From: an uncultured Formosa sp.
GTDB taxonomy: Bacteria > Bacteroidota > Bacteroidia > Flavobacteriales > Flavobacteriaceae
Direction: 5' to 3'
Assembly: GCF_947500765.1 (NCBI RefSeq)
Contig: NZ_CANMTH010000009.1
Span: 92,245 to 156,244 of the forward strand
DNA length: 64,000 nt
In this document: positions 8,286-17,982 of the stretch, one piece after another
Layout of the letters: the number at the start of each line of letters is the position of its first letter
Position numbering within the stretch: the first letter of the stretch is position 1
Notes under the pieces: generated by a model
What the model was told of the DNA's origin: nothing
The model's database searches: none
Seen by the model: the letters and a program-made list of their open reading frames with translations, nothing else
Made by a program: the position numbers and the translations under genes

Positions 8286-10673
8286 ATGAGTAAAATTTCA
8301 GAAAACAAGATATGTTACCATTGCGGTAATAGTTGTGATGATACTGAAATTATCTTCGACGAAAAATCTTTTTGTTGTAATGGTTGCAAAACGGTTTACG
8401 AAATTTTTTCAGAAAGCAATCTTACGGCCTATTACGACCTACAAAAATCTCCTGGAGCAATACCCAAAATTAATGAAGGTAAGTTCAATTTTTTAAAAGA
8501 TACCCAGATTTTAGAAAAGCTCTTAGAGTTTAACGATGAGTCTATACAAATTGCCACGTTGTATATTCCGCATATTCACTGTAGTTCTTGTATTTGGATT
8601 TTAGAAAATTTACATAAATTAAATTCTGAAATTACAAGCTCTCAAGTAAATTTTAATAAAAAGACAGTTCGTATTACATATGAACATAAAAATACGTCTC
8701 TAAAAGATGTTGTTATTCTTTTAAGTACCATTGGTTACGAGCCTTATATTAGTTTAGATGATTATAGCGACGGTAAAAAGCATATAAACCGTTCTATGAT
8801 TTACAAATTAGGAATTGCTGGATTTGCTTTTGGTAACGTAATGTTTCTATCGTTTCCTGAGTATTTCGAAGTGAATGAATTTTGGCTAGACCAATACAAG
8901 CCTGTTTTTAGATGGTTAATGTTTGCCTTTTCTCTTCCTGTGGTTTTATATGCAGCCCAAGATTATTTTATTTCAGCATTTAAAGGATTACGTGCTAAAA
9001 TATTAAATATAGATGTTCCAATAACCATAGGTATCCTTGTACTATTTATTAGAAGTACCATAGAAATTACCTTAGATATGGGACAAGGTTTTTTTGATAG
9101 TTTAACTGGTTTAATTTTCTTTTTGTTATTAGGGAAATTTTTTCAGCAAAAAACATACTCCTTCCTCTCTTTCGAGCGCGATTATAAATCGTACTTCCCT
9201 ATTGCGGTAACTAAAATTGTATCTGAAACTGAAGAAATTCCAATACAGATTTACGATATTAAAAAAGGAGACCGTTTACTTATTCGTAATGAAGAATTAA
9301 TTCCTGTAGATGGTATTTTAATTAATGGACATGCATCTATTGACTATAGTTTTGTGACAGGAGAATCTGAAGCTATTGAAAAAAAATCTGGAGACAAATT
9401 ATTTGCTGGCGGAAAACAAACCTCTGGAAGTATAGAAATGGAGGCTTTAAAAGAAGTAAAACAAAGCTATCTAACACAACTTTGGAGTCACGATATTTTT
9501 AATAAAAATAAAGAGGAAGCCTTTGTTAATTTAACCAATACTATTAGTAAACGATTTACAGTTGCTATTTTAAGCATTGCAGTTCTTTCTACTACATTCT
9601 GGTTATTTTACGATGCAAGTAAAGCCATGAATGTATTTACAGCCGTGCTTATTATTGCTTGTCCATGTGCTCTAGCTCTGGCTGCACCTTTTACTTTTGG
9701 AAACATGCTACGCATTTTCGGAAAACATAAACTCTATTTAAAAAACGCTAGTGTTATTGAACAAATGGCTGCGATAAACACCATTATATTTGATAAAACT
9801 GGGACAATTACATCTAACAAGAAAAGTACCGCAACTTACGACGGTGTACCTTTAACCGATTCTGAAGAGCGTTTATTAAAAAACACATTACGAGGTTCTA
9901 ATCATCCATTAAGTAGAACGCTTTACGATATATTAAAAGCTAATGATATTGTAACTTTAGATTCTTTTGAAGAACATATTGGGCAAGGTGTTCAAGCATC
10001 TTTAAACAAAGATGATATAAAAGTAGGATCTGCCAATTTTGTTGGAAAAAAAGAATTAGTAAAATCATTACAAACAAGCGTACACATAAGTAGTAATAAT
10101 AACTATAAAGGAAAATTTACTTTTTATAATAGCTACAGAACTGGACTTTCTAAACTTTTTAATGAATTAAAACAACATTACGATTTAGCTATACTTTCTG
10201 GAGATAATGAAGGTGAACTTAATAACTTAAGAAAAATACTCCCCACAAAAACAAAATTACTATTCAATCAAAAGCCTAAAGATAAATTAGAATATATAAA
10301 ATATCATCAAACTGAAGGTGCTAAGGTATTAATGCTTGGAGACGGACTTAACGACTCTGGAGCTTTAGCACAAAGTGAAGTAGGAATTGCACTATCTGAA
10401 AATATCAATATATTCTCTCCTGCTTGTGATGGTATTATGGATGCCTCGGTTTTTCATAAATTAGAACAATTCTTAATAGCGTCAAAAAGGGCTATAAAGA
10501 TTGTAAAATGGAGTTTTTTATTATCTTTATTATACAATTTAATAGGATTGTATTTTGCTATAACAGGGCAACTTGCGCCAGTTATAGCTGCTATACTAAT
10601 GCCACTTAGCTCGATAAGTATTGTTGTGTTTACAACCATTGCTTCTAACTGGGCTGGGAGAAAATTGGTTTAG
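8286..10673 (+). CDS. ccoI: CcoI copper-transporting P1B-type ATPase
   Basis: 795 residues. An N-terminal Cys-rich module (Cys10, Cys13, Cys17, then Cys30, Cys31, Cys34) precedes a heavy-metal domain with C99-S-S-C102. The P-type ATPase core has TGES (358-361), the membrane metal site CPC (459-461), the phosphorylated Asp503 in DKTGT, and GDGLND near 686. The N-terminal Cys module and the place at the head of a cbb3 operon identify it as CcoI/FixI, which moves copper across the inner membrane for the CuB centre of the oxidase, rather than a detoxifying CopA. It is followed by ccoS after 75 bp, in which a second palindrome lies. Confidence 0.93.
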   Translation: MSKISENKICYHCGNSCDDTEIIFDEKSFCCNGCKTVYEIFSESNLTAYYDLQKSPGAIPKINEGKFNFLKDTQILEKLLEFNDESIQIATLYIPHIHCSSCIWILENLHKLNSEITSSQVNFNKKTVRITYEHKNTSLKDVVILLSTIGYEPYISLDDYSDGKKHINRSMIYKLGIAGFAFGNVMFLSFPEYFEVNEFWLDQYKPVFRWLMFAFSLPVVLYAAQDYFISAFKGLRAKILNIDVPITIGILVLFIRSTIEITLDMGQGFFDSLTGLIFFLLLGKFFQQKTYSFLSFERDYKSYFPIAVTKIVSETEEIPIQIYDIKKGDRLLIRNEELIPVDGILINGHASIDYSFVTGESEAIEKKSGDKLFAGGKQTSGSIEMEALKEVKQSYLTQLWSHDIFNKNKEEAFVNLTNTISKRFTVAILSIAVLSTTFWLFYDASKAMNVFTAVLIIACPCALALAAPFTFGNMLRIFGKHKLYLKNASVIEQMAAINTIIFDKTGTITSNKKSTATYDGVPLTDSEERLLKNTLRGSNHPLSRTLYDILKANDIVTLDSFEEHIGQGVQASLNKDDIKVGSANFVGKKELVKSLQTSVHISSNNNYKGKFTFYNSYRTGLSKLFNELKQHYDLAILSGDNEGELNNLRKILPTKTKLLFNQKPKDKLEYIKYHQTEGAKVLMLGDGLNDSGALAQSEVGIALSENINIFSPACDGIMDASVFHKLEQFLIASKRAIKIVKWSFLLSLLYNLIGLYFAITGQLAPVIAAILMPLSSISIVVFTTIASNWAGRKLV

Positions 10674-10676
10674 CAG

Positions 10677-10710
10677 TATACAAAACATGACAAAAGTCAT
10701 ATTTTGTATA
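10677..10710. promoter_or_regulatory. Extended Fnr-like operator upstream of ccoS-ccoNO
   Basis: The core ATGAC-AAAA-GTCAT (10687-10700) is a perfect inverted repeat. With its flanks (TATACAAAAC on the left, ATTTTGTATA on the right) the palindrome spans 34 bp with a single mismatched pair. It lies between ccoI and ccoS, so the structural genes ccoS-NOQP probably have their own regulated promoter. A weak -7 match TACATTTA is at 10733-10740. The two long arms could also fold as a hairpin in RNA, but there is no T-tract for termination. Confidence 0.6.
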
Positions 10711-10748
10711 CAATAACCCTTTTACATTTACCGATTAATTAAGCAGCA

Positions 10749-10937
10749 ATGAGTGTTATATACATATTATTAGGAGTCAGCGTTATCGTCGCTATACTAT
10801 TTTTTATTGCATTTATTTTTGCAGTAAAGAGTGGACAATACGACGATAGTTACACACCGTCTGTACGCATGCTGTTTGAAGACGAACTAATTGAAGAAAA
10901 AACAACCGACAAAACCATACTAACCAAAAAAGAATAA
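10749..10937 (+). CDS. ccoS: CcoS cbb3 oxidase assembly protein
   Basis: 62 residues with one N-terminal membrane helix (about 4-27), then the short polar tail that marks CcoS (AVKSGQYDD at about 26-34). CcoS proteins are needed for incorporation of haem and copper cofactors into cbb3 oxidase. Size and position between ccoI and ccoNO fit the family exactly. The next gene starts 12 bp downstream. Confidence 0.88.
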   Translation: MSVIYILLGVSVIVAILFFIAFIFAVKSGQYDDSYTPSVRMLFEDELIEEKTTDKTILTKKE

Positions 10938-10949
10938 TTAACTCTCACT

Positions 10950-13130
10950 ATGGAAATACAACAATTCTACTACGATAATAAAATCGTTAAAAAATTCATT
11001 TACGCAACCATTTTTTGGGGAGTAATTGGAATGGCTGTAGGACTACTACTAGCATTCTTCTTCCTATTTCCTAACCTAACCGACGGTATTTCTTGGTTAA
11101 GTTTTGGACGTTTAAGACCTTTACATACCAATGCCGTTATTTTTGCATTTGTTGGTAATGCAATATTTGCTGGGGTATACTATTCTTCGCAACGTTTGTT
11201 AAAAGCTAGAATGGCAAGTGATACTTTAAGTAACATCAATTTTTGGGGTTGGCAACTTATTATTGTTGCTGCTGCAATTACATTACCTTTAGGATATACT
11301 TCTTCAAAAGAATATGCCGAATTAGAATGGCCTATAGATATTGCAATTGCTGTAGTTTGGGTTATTTTTGGATGGAATTTAATTGCAACACTTTTAAAAC
11401 GTAGACAACGTCACCTATATGTAGCCATTTGGTTCTATTTAGCGACATTCGTTACTGTTGCCGTTTTACATATTTTTAATAGTTTAGAATTACCTGTTAG
11501 CGCATTTAAAAGTTATTCTGTTTACGCTGGTGTACAAGATGCCTTAGTACAGTGGTGGTATGGACATAATGCAGTAGCATTCTTTTTAACAACACCCTTC
11601 TTAGGATTAATGTACTATTTTGTTCCTAAAGCAGCGAACAGACCGGTATACTCTTATAAATTGTCTATTGTTCACTTTTGGTCTTTAATCTTTATTTATA
11701 TCTGGGCAGGACCTCACCATTTATTATATTCAGCTTTACCAGAATGGGCACAAAATTTAGGTGTAGCCTTTTCAGTAATGTTATTAATGCCATCTTGGGG
11801 TGGTATGATAAACGGGTTATTAACCTTAAGAGGTGCTTGGGACAAAGTAAGAACAGACCCTGTTTTAAAATTCATGGTTGTAGCCATTACAGGTTATGGT
11901 ATGGCTACTTTTGAAGGTCCGCTTTTATCTCTGAAAAGTGTAAATGCTGTTGGTCACTATACAGACTGGATTATAGCTCACGTTCACGTTGGTGCATTGG
12001 CATGGAACGGATTCTTAACCTTTGGTATGATTTATTGGTTAGTTCCAAGATTATTTAAGACAAAATTGTACTCTATAAAACTTGCAAACCTACATTTCTG
12101 GATCGGAACTTTAGGAATTGTAATGTACGCACTTCCTTTATATGTTGCTGGATTTTTACAAGCAAGTATGTGGAAACAATTTAACCCAGACGGTACTCTT
12201 GTTTACGGTAACTTCTTAGAAACCGTAACAGAAATTATCCCTATGTATGCTATGCGTGCTATTGGTGGTACATTATACTTAACAGGTTTACTTGTATTAG
12301 TATATAATGTTGTTGTAACAATTAAACAAGGATCTGCTGTAACAGACGAATTAGCAGAAGCACCTGCTTTAGAGCGTGTTTCTAAAAGACGTGTTGCTGG
12401 TGAAGGTTTCCATACGTGGCTAGAACGTAAACCTATTCAATTAACAATTTTAGCGACTATCGCTATTTTAATTGGAGGTATTATACAAATTGTACCCACA
12501 ATAATGATTAAATCTAATATTCCTACTATAAGTAGTGTTAAACCATACTCCCCTCTAGAACTTGAAGGTCGTGATATTTATATTCGTGAAGGTTGTGTAG
12601 GCTGTCACTCGCAAATGATTAGACCGTTTAGAAGTGAAGTAGAACGTTACGGAGAGTACTCTAAAGCAGGAGAATATGTTTACGATCACCCATTCCTATG
12701 GGGTAGTAAACGTACAGGACCAGATTTACATCGTGTTGGAGGAAAATATTCAGACAACTGGCACTTAAACCATATGTATGATCCACAAAGTACGTCTAGT
12801 GGCTCTATCATGCCAGCTTACCAATGGATTGTTAGAAACGAATTAGATAAATCTGATACAGAAAACAAAATGGAAGTTATGGTTACTTTAGGTGTACCAT
12901 ATTCTGAAGAAGACATTGCCAATGCACAACAAAGTATGTTAGAACAAGGAACTGCAATTGAAAAGAATTTATATAACGATCCTGATTTTGCTGAAACATA
13001 CGAAAACGATAAAAAATCGGCTGCAGAAAGTGGTGATGATTTTGTTGAAATGAAAAATCGTGAAATTGTAGCACTAATAGCCTACTTACAACGATTAGGA
13101 ACAGATATTAAAGTAAAAGAAGTAGAATAA
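10950..13130 (+). CDS. ccoNO: Fused CcoN-CcoO: cbb3 cytochrome c oxidase subunits I and II
   Basis: 726 residues. The first ~480 form the multi-helix catalytic subunit CcoN, with conserved His-containing helices such as WYGHNAVAFF, GPHHLLYS and IAHVHVGALAWNG that bind haems b/b3 and CuB. The rest is CcoO: one membrane anchor and a periplasmic c-type haem site C549-V-G-C-H553, with later Met residues as possible axial ligands. The fusion of N and O in one chain is usual in Bacteroidetes. The enzyme reduces oxygen with high affinity and pumps protons, supporting microaerobic respiration. ccoQ follows after 15 bp. Confidence 0.96.
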   Translation: MEIQQFYYDNKIVKKFIYATIFWGVIGMAVGLLLAFFFLFPNLTDGISWLSFGRLRPLHTNAVIFAFVGNAIFAGVYYSSQRLLKARMASDTLSNINFWGWQLIIVAAAITLPLGYTSSKEYAELEWPIDIAIAVVWVIFGWNLIATLLKRRQRHLYVAIWFYLATFVTVAVLHIFNSLELPVSAFKSYSVYAGVQDALVQWWYGHNAVAFFLTTPFLGLMYYFVPKAANRPVYSYKLSIVHFWSLIFIYIWAGPHHLLYSALPEWAQNLGVAFSVMLLMPSWGGMINGLLTLRGAWDKVRTDPVLKFMVVAITGYGMATFEGPLLSLKSVNAVGHYTDWIIAHVHVGALAWNGFLTFGMIYWLVPRLFKTKLYSIKLANLHFWIGTLGIVMYALPLYVAGFLQASMWKQFNPDGTLVYGNFLETVTEIIPMYAMRAIGGTLYLTGLLVLVYNVVVTIKQGSAVTDELAEAPALERVSKRRVAGEGFHTWLERKPIQLTILATIAILIGGIIQIVPTIMIKSNIPTISSVKPYSPLELEGRDIYIREGCVGCHSQMIRPFRSEVERYGEYSKAGEYVYDHPFLWGSKRTGPDLHRVGGKYSDNWHLNHMYDPQSTSSGSIMPAYQWIVRNELDKSDTENKMEVMVTLGVPYSEEDIANAQQSMLEQGTAIEKNLYNDPDFAETYENDKKSAAESGDDFVEMKNREIVALIAYLQRLGTDIKVKEVE

Positions 13131-13145
13131 ATAAACTATTTAATC

Positions 13146-13340
13146 ATGTTAAGCTTCGTAAAAAATTATATGGATAGTATTGCGGGTATAGAAATATACC
13201 CAATACTGTCACTTTTAATATTCTTCGGATTTTTTGTTATTCTTTTTTGGTGGGTACTTACTGCTAAAAAAGATTATATCGAATCTGTAAGCAACCTTCC
13301 TTTTGAAAAAGATAACCACCAAAACGAAACCACATTATGA
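13146..13340 (+). CDS. ccoQ: CcoQ-like small subunit of cbb3 oxidase
   Basis: 64 residues with one central membrane helix (about 19-39, ILSLLIFFGFFVILFWWVL) and a charged C-terminal tail. Small single-helix proteins at this position stabilise the cbb3 complex. Its last four bases overlap the ccoP start (ATGA), indicating translational coupling. The assignment rests on size, topology and position, because CcoQ sequences are poorly conserved. Confidence 0.8.
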   Translation: MLSFVKNYMDSIAGIEIYPILSLLIFFGFFVILFWWVLTAKKDYIESVSNLPFEKDNHQNETTL

Positions 13341-14227
13341 GAAAACACATACCATCATACATAAGAGTACCCGTCTTATTCTTTCTAATAGCCGGATTAG
13401 TTGAATATTTTGTAGATTCAGGAAACGAACCCGCTTTTATAAAATACCCAATAGTATTGGTTTTCTTACTTTTAGTTTTAGTAGTTATTATGTCTATCGA
13501 AGGTATTGTAACTGCTCTAGACAACATCCTATACCAAAGTTTAGATGAAGAAGGAAAAGCAAGATATATTGCTAACAGAGACAAAACACCTAAATTTATT
13601 CAGTGGATTAGAGACACTTATATTAAGTCTCTAGGACAAAAACCTATTGCTCAAGAAAGTGAAATTATTCTAGATCATAATTACGATGGTATTCGTGAAT
13701 TAGATAACCAACTTCCACCATGGTGGAAATATGCCTTTTACATCTCTATCGTTTTTGCTATAGTGTATATGCTTAAATACGAGGTTTTTAATGGTGATTC
13801 TCAAATAGATGAATATCAAACAGAACTAGCAGATGCAAAAATTGCAATTGAAGAATATAAAAGAACAGCTAAAGATTTAGTTGATGCTAATACAGTAACT
13901 TTATTAACAGATGCTTCAGATTTAAATGCTGGTAAAGCAACGTTCCAATCTAACTGTGTCGCTTGTCATATGGCAGATGGTGGAGGTGGAATTGGTCCAA
14001 ACCTTACCGATGATCATTGGATTTTAGGTGGAGGAATTAAAAATGTATTCCATACTATTAGTGAAGGTGGTCGTGACGGAAAAGGTATGATTGCATGGAA
14101 ACAAAGTTTAAAACCTGCACAAATTGCTCAAGTTGCTAGTTATGTTTTAAGTTTGCAAGGCACAACACCTGCTAAACCTAAAGAAGCTGAAGGTGACATA
14201 TGGGTAGCAGAGAATGTTGCTGAATAA
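13337..14227 (+). CDS. ccoP: CcoP cbb3 oxidase cytochrome c subunit (single haem)
   Basis: 296 residues: two N-terminal membrane helices (about 11-27 and 36-56), the conserved CcoP segment YDGIRELDNQLPPWWKYAFY, a third helix, then a periplasmic cytochrome c domain with C207-V-A-C-H211 and a likely Met axial ligand in GKGMIAW. Proteobacterial CcoP carries two CxxCH sites; only one is present here, with no remnant of the other. The subunit passes electrons from soluble or membrane cytochromes to CcoO. It overlaps ccoQ by 4 bp and precedes ccoG. Confidence 0.93.
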   Translation: MRKHIPSYIRVPVLFFLIAGLVEYFVDSGNEPAFIKYPIVLVFLLLVLVVIMSIEGIVTALDNILYQSLDEEGKARYIANRDKTPKFIQWIRDTYIKSLGQKPIAQESEIILDHNYDGIRELDNQLPPWWKYAFYISIVFAIVYMLKYEVFNGDSQIDEYQTELADAKIAIEEYKRTAKDLVDANTVTLLTDASDLNAGKATFQSNCVACHMADGGGGIGPNLTDDHWILGGGIKNVFHTISEGGRDGKGMIAWKQSLKPAQIAQVASYVLSLQGTTPAKPKEAEGDIWVAENVAE

Positions 14228-14265
14228 ATAACACTGAAAAATTGATATTAAAACTCCACTAAATA

Positions 14266-15690
14266 ATGGAAACTCCAGAGCAAGAAGTATTTCGAGATAC
14301 TATTGGCACTATAACGGAAGACGGAAAACGCGCATGGGTATACCCCAAAAAACCTAGTGGAAAATTATACGACAAACGTAAACTTGTTAGTTACTTTTTA
14401 TTAATCATTTTAATTATAGCTCCGTTTATAAAAATTAACGGAAATCAATTTTTAATGTTTAATGTTTTAGAACGCCGTTTTAATATTTTCGGGTTCCCTT
14501 TTTGGCCTCAAGATTTCAAACTCTTTGTGGTTTCACTCTTAATCGGAGTAGTATTCATTACATTGTTTACAGTCGCATTTGGTCGTATTTTCTGTGGTTG
14601 GATTTGTCCACAAACTATTTTTATGGAAATGGTTTTCAGACGAATAGAATACTGGATAGATGGTGATCGTGGTAAACAAATGCGTTTAGAACGTCAGCCT
14701 TGGAATGCAGAAAAAATAAAAAAACGCCTTTTAAAATGGTTTTTGTTTATTATTATTTCATTCTTTATTGCCAATGTTTTTCTAGCCTATTTAATTGGAG
14801 GAGACGAAGTATTATCCTATATACAGGAAGGTCCTGCAGAACATATTGGGACATTAATACCTCTAGTAATCTTTACGGCCATTTTCTACTTTATATTTAC
14901 TTGGTTTAGAGAACAAGTATGTATTATTGCTTGTCCCTACGGGCGACTCCAAGGGGTATTATTAGACGATAAATCTATTATTGTTGCTTACGACCATAAA
15001 CGTGGTGAAGGTGAAAATGGAAGAAAAAAATTCCGTAAAAATGAAGACCGAGAAGCTCTTGGTCATGGGGATTGTATAGACTGTAATCAATGTGTTAATG
15101 TCTGCCCTACTGGAATAGATATTAGAAACGGAACACAATTAGAATGTGTAAACTGTACAGCTTGTATCGATGAATGTGACACTATTATGGATAGTGTTGG
15201 CTTACCAAAAGGGCTAATTAGATATGCTAGTGAAGATGAAATTGAAAAGAAAGAAAAATTCAAATTCAATTTACGTTTAAAAGGCTATACAGCTGTTTTA
15301 ATAATATTATTACTTGTTTGGGGCGCAATGCTATTTACAAGAAACGACTTAGAAGCTACCGTTTTAAGACTTCCAGGTCAATTATATGAACATAAAGAGA
15401 ATAACATTATTAGTAACGTGTTTACTTATAAATTGATAAACAAGACGAATGATGATATTGATGATGTTACATTTAAATTAGTTGATTATCCAGGAGAATT
15501 GAAATTAGTATCTGCTAGTGATCATTTTATAGTACCAGGACAAGGTTTAGCAGAAGGCACATTGTTTATAGAAATAAAACAATCGGACTTAAAAGGAGAT
15601 AAAAATAAATTAAAATTAGAGGTTTATAGTCACGATAAATTAATCGAAACAACAACGGTGAGCTTTATGGCTCCTAGAAGTTATAAATAA
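14266..15690 (+). CDS. ccoG: CcoG (RdxA/FixG) membrane ferredoxin-like cupric reductase
   Basis: 474 residues. Several membrane helices surround the conserved CGWICPQT and CIIACPYGRLQG motifs. A cytoplasmic bacterial ferredoxin domain follows with CIDCNQCVNVCP and CVNCTACIDEC, which supply ligands for two [4Fe-4S] clusters. The C-terminal ~120 residues form the Ig-like FixG_C domain behind another helix. CcoG reduces Cu(II) to Cu(I) for delivery to the cbb3 CuB site. It is placed between ccoP and ccoH as in typical operons. Confidence 0.95.
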   Translation: METPEQEVFRDTIGTITEDGKRAWVYPKKPSGKLYDKRKLVSYFLLIILIIAPFIKINGNQFLMFNVLERRFNIFGFPFWPQDFKLFVVSLLIGVVFITLFTVAFGRIFCGWICPQTIFMEMVFRRIEYWIDGDRGKQMRLERQPWNAEKIKKRLLKWFLFIIISFFIANVFLAYLIGGDEVLSYIQEGPAEHIGTLIPLVIFTAIFYFIFTWFREQVCIIACPYGRLQGVLLDDKSIIVAYDHKRGEGENGRKKFRKNEDREALGHGDCIDCNQCVNVCPTGIDIRNGTQLECVNCTACIDECDTIMDSVGLPKGLIRYASEDEIEKKEKFKFNLRLKGYTAVLIILLLVWGAMLFTRNDLEATVLRLPGQLYEHKENNIISNVFTYKLINKTNDDIDDVTFKLVDYPGELKLVSASDHFIVPGQGLAEGTLFIEIKQSDLKGDKNKLKLEVYSHDKLIETTTVSFMAPRSYK

Positions 15691-15712
15691 TACTTACTTA
15701 AAGCATAATGTC

Positions 15713-16159
15713 ATGAGAATTAATTGGGGAACAGGAATTGTTATTGCTTTTGGGTGTTTTATTGCATTCATCATGTATTTAGTTGTAAATATGGTGACCG
15801 ATAAAAAATATCATCACGATTTAGTTGTAGAAGATTATTACAAACAAGAATTAACACTACAAGATGATATTGATAAAGAAGAAAATGCTTTAAAATTAGA
15901 CGAAAATATAAGTTGGACACACACTGATGAAGGGATTCTTATACAATTTCCAAATTCAATGAACATCTCTAAAATTAGTGGAACAGTATCTTTATATAGA
16001 CCTTCTAACAAATCTTTAGATTTCGATTTACCAATAGTTCTAAGTTCTCATACTTTATTAGTTCCTAAAGAAAAATTAATTGATGGTCGTTGGAATTTAA
16101 CTGTAGATTGGAAAAACAACAATTCTAGTTACCTATATAAGAACTCTCTAGTTTACTAA
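15713..16159 (+). CDS. ccoH: CcoH (FixH-like) cbb3 oxidase assembly/stability protein
   Basis: 148 residues: one N-terminal membrane helix (about 6-27), the conserved VEDYYKQELTLQDDID segment typical of FixH, and a beta-rich periplasmic domain. FixH/CcoH proteins bind the assembling cbb3 complex and stay associated with it. The ATG follows ccoG by 22 bp, and the next gene starts 1 bp after its stop, so the three are one transcript. Confidence 0.88.
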   Translation: MRINWGTGIVIAFGCFIAFIMYLVVNMVTDKKYHHDLVVEDYYKQELTLQDDIDKEENALKLDENISWTHTDEGILIQFPNSMNISKISGTVSLYRPSNKSLDFDLPIVLSSHTLLVPKEKLIDGRWNLTVDWKNNNSSYLYKNSLVY

Positions 16160-16160
16160 A

Positions 16161-16865
16161 ATGTTTATTTCAGCCTTTATATTTGGCCTATTAGGAAGTT
16201 TTCATTGCGTTGGTATGTGCGGTCCTATTGCATTTATGCTCCCGGTAGACAGAAGTAATTCTCTAAAAAAAATAAGTCAGATATTCACCTATCATTTCGG
16301 ACGCCTTCTTGCATACAGTATTATTGGTCTTGTTTTTGGTTTTTTAGGTAAAGGACTTTATGTCTTTGGGCTTCAGCAAAAACTTTCAATTGTTATAGGT
16401 GTTTTACTAATTATTGTTGTACTTCTACCTTATAAAACGTTCAGTAAGTACAACTTTTCGAAGCCTATATTCAAAATTATTTCAAAAGTAAAAAAAGGTA
16501 TGGGTGTTGCGCTTCAGAAAAAAACAGCAGACACTTTCTTAACCATTGGCTTTTTAAATGGATTTCTTCCGTGTGGATTAGTCTATATGGCCGTATTATC
16601 TTCTATCGCAACAGCACATCCTTTACAAGGGAGTTTATATATGTTTTTATTTGGTTTAGGAACCATTCCGCTAATGACAACAGCCATATATTTCGGAAAT
16701 ATGCTAAGTAGTTTAGCTAAAAAACGTATTCAGAAATTAATTCCGGTATTCGTTATAATTATAGGTATTCTCTTTATTATTAGGGGTCTTGGTCTTGGTA
16801 TTCCTTATATGTCTCCAAAAGTGAATACAGATACAGTAGAAAGTACTATGGAATGTGTAGAATAA
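16161..16865 (+). CDS. TauE/SafE-like (UreH-TM type) membrane protein of the cbb3 operon
   Basis: 234 residues with about six membrane helices. The N-terminus has the signature FHCVGMCGP (residues ~13-21) and the middle has GFLNGFLPCGLVYMA, both characteristic of the sulfite exporter TauE/SafE (UreH-like) family found at the end of many cbb3 operons. The conserved Cys residues in membrane segments suggest metal handling, and a copper role in oxidase maturation is often proposed. That role is inferred from context only. It is the last gene of the operon. Confidence 0.8.
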   Translation: MFISAFIFGLLGSFHCVGMCGPIAFMLPVDRSNSLKKISQIFTYHFGRLLAYSIIGLVFGFLGKGLYVFGLQQKLSIVIGVLLIIVVLLPYKTFSKYNFSKPIFKIISKVKKGMGVALQKKTADTFLTIGFLNGFLPCGLVYMAVLSSIATAHPLQGSLYMFLFGLGTIPLMTTAIYFGNMLSSLAKKRIQKLIPVFVIIIGILFIIRGLGLGIPYMSPKVNTDTVESTMECVE

Positions 16866-17257
16866 AAAAAGGGAATTATTTTAACATGTAAAACAACTCC
16901 CTTCTTAAACTAAAAATTAACTAACAAACTTTTTAATTCTATTTTATAACCAACCAAAATTATAATAGAATTGTTTAAAAAAAACTAACTATTTATTACT
17001 GTAAATGTAAGTGCTTACTAGTACGTACACAAACTTGTATTTAAACTTTACACTTTATTTAACACAGACTGTTAAAGACTTCTAAATTTCACAGCAAAAT
17101 CGTCCATTTTAATTAAAATTATTAACATTTCTATAAAGCAAAACATGCTTTCATTTTAGCCCTAAATTCTAATTTTGCATTACCTTTGACTTAGATTTGA
17201 ATTTGAATAAATATTCTGTAATTTAGAAATTCAATATAATAACAAAAAATATCTATC
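16866..17257. other. Intergenic region between cbb3 operon and YceI gene
   Basis: An AT-rich stretch of 392 bp without a supportable gene. Close to the operon end there is only a weak imperfect hairpin (AAGGGA ... TCCCTT, 16869-16899) without a clean T-tract. A -7 element lies at 17181-17188. Nothing else was recognised. Confidence 0.6.
17181..17188 (+). promoter_or_regulatory. Candidate -7 element of the YceI gene
   Basis: TACCTTTG is a full match to TAnnTTTG, 69 bp before the ATG at 17258. No TTTG at the right -33 distance is seen, so an activator or an alternative sigma factor might be involved. Confidence 0.35.
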
Positions 17258-17890
17258 ATGAAAAGAATAACAATTCTTATGGCTGTATTTGCTTTAGCTT
17301 TAACTACAAGCTGTAAATCAGACAAAAAAGAGACTCCAGCAACAGAAAGTGAAACTCCTGTAGAAAAAACAGAACAATTTGTAATTAAACCAGAAGGTAC
17401 TACTGTAAACTGGACAGCTTATAAAACAACAGCTAAAACTCCTGTCTCTGGTGTATTTACTACTTTAAATTTTAAACCTCATTCTGGAGCATCTGTACAA
17501 GAAGCTTTAAATGATGTTGAATTTTCTATACCAGTAAGCAGTATTTTTTCTAAAGACTCTATTCGTGATGGTAAATTGCAAAAATTCTTTTTCAATGTTA
17601 TGGCCGATACAGAATTTTTAAAAGGAACGTTAAAAACTACTTCTGCAACAGAAGCCGTTGCAACTATAACTATGAATGGTGAAACTCACGATTTACCACT
17701 AGCATATAGCGTAACAGAAGACAGACGAGTTTCTCTTACCGGTGTTATGCAATTAAAAGATTGGAAGGCACTTGATGCTTTAGGTACATTACACGAAGCG
17801 TGTTTAGTTTTACACACAGGTGCAGATGGTGTAAGTAAAACATGGGAAGAAGTCGGAATTAAAATAGACACCTATTTAAGAGAACAATAA
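17258..17890 (+). CDS. YceI family lipoprotein
   Basis: 210 residues. A lipoprotein signal peptide ends at TTSC (Cys20), followed by a Glu/Thr/Lys-rich linker and a YceI-type lipocalin-like barrel (FVIKPEGTTVNWTAYKTT through VGIKIDTYLREQ). YceI proteins bind isoprenoid-like or other hydrophobic molecules and are often stress-induced; the ligand here is unknown. The ECF sigma/anti-sigma pair lies directly downstream but behind a strong terminator, so co-transcription is unlikely, though regulation by that sigma factor is possible. Confidence 0.9.
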   Translation: MKRITILMAVFALALTTSCKSDKKETPATESETPVEKTEQFVIKPEGTTVNWTAYKTTAKTPVSGVFTTLNFKPHSGASVQEALNDVEFSIPVSSIFSKDSIRDGKLQKFFFNVMADTEFLKGTLKTTSATEAVATITMNGETHDLPLAYSVTEDRRVSLTGVMQLKDWKALDALGTLHEACLVLHTGADGVSKTWEEVGIKIDTYLREQ

Positions 17891-17912
17891 AATCTCTTTA
17901 ATATATAATAAT

Positions 17913-17940
17913 AAAAAAGCTGCTTTATGCAGCTTTTTTT
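17913..17940 (+). terminator. Rho-independent terminator after YceI gene
   Basis: Perfect stem AAAAAAGCTGC / GCAGCTTTTTT with a 5-base loop and a T-run, 22 bp after the stop codon. Confidence 0.9.
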
Positions 17941-17982
17941 TGTGAATAGATTTAACTACTTTCATACCTTATAAATAACTAT

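Noticed and set aside
16869..16899. Terminator after the cbb3 operon
   Set aside because: The stem AAGGGA/TCCCTT is short with a long loop and no T-run; too weak to call.
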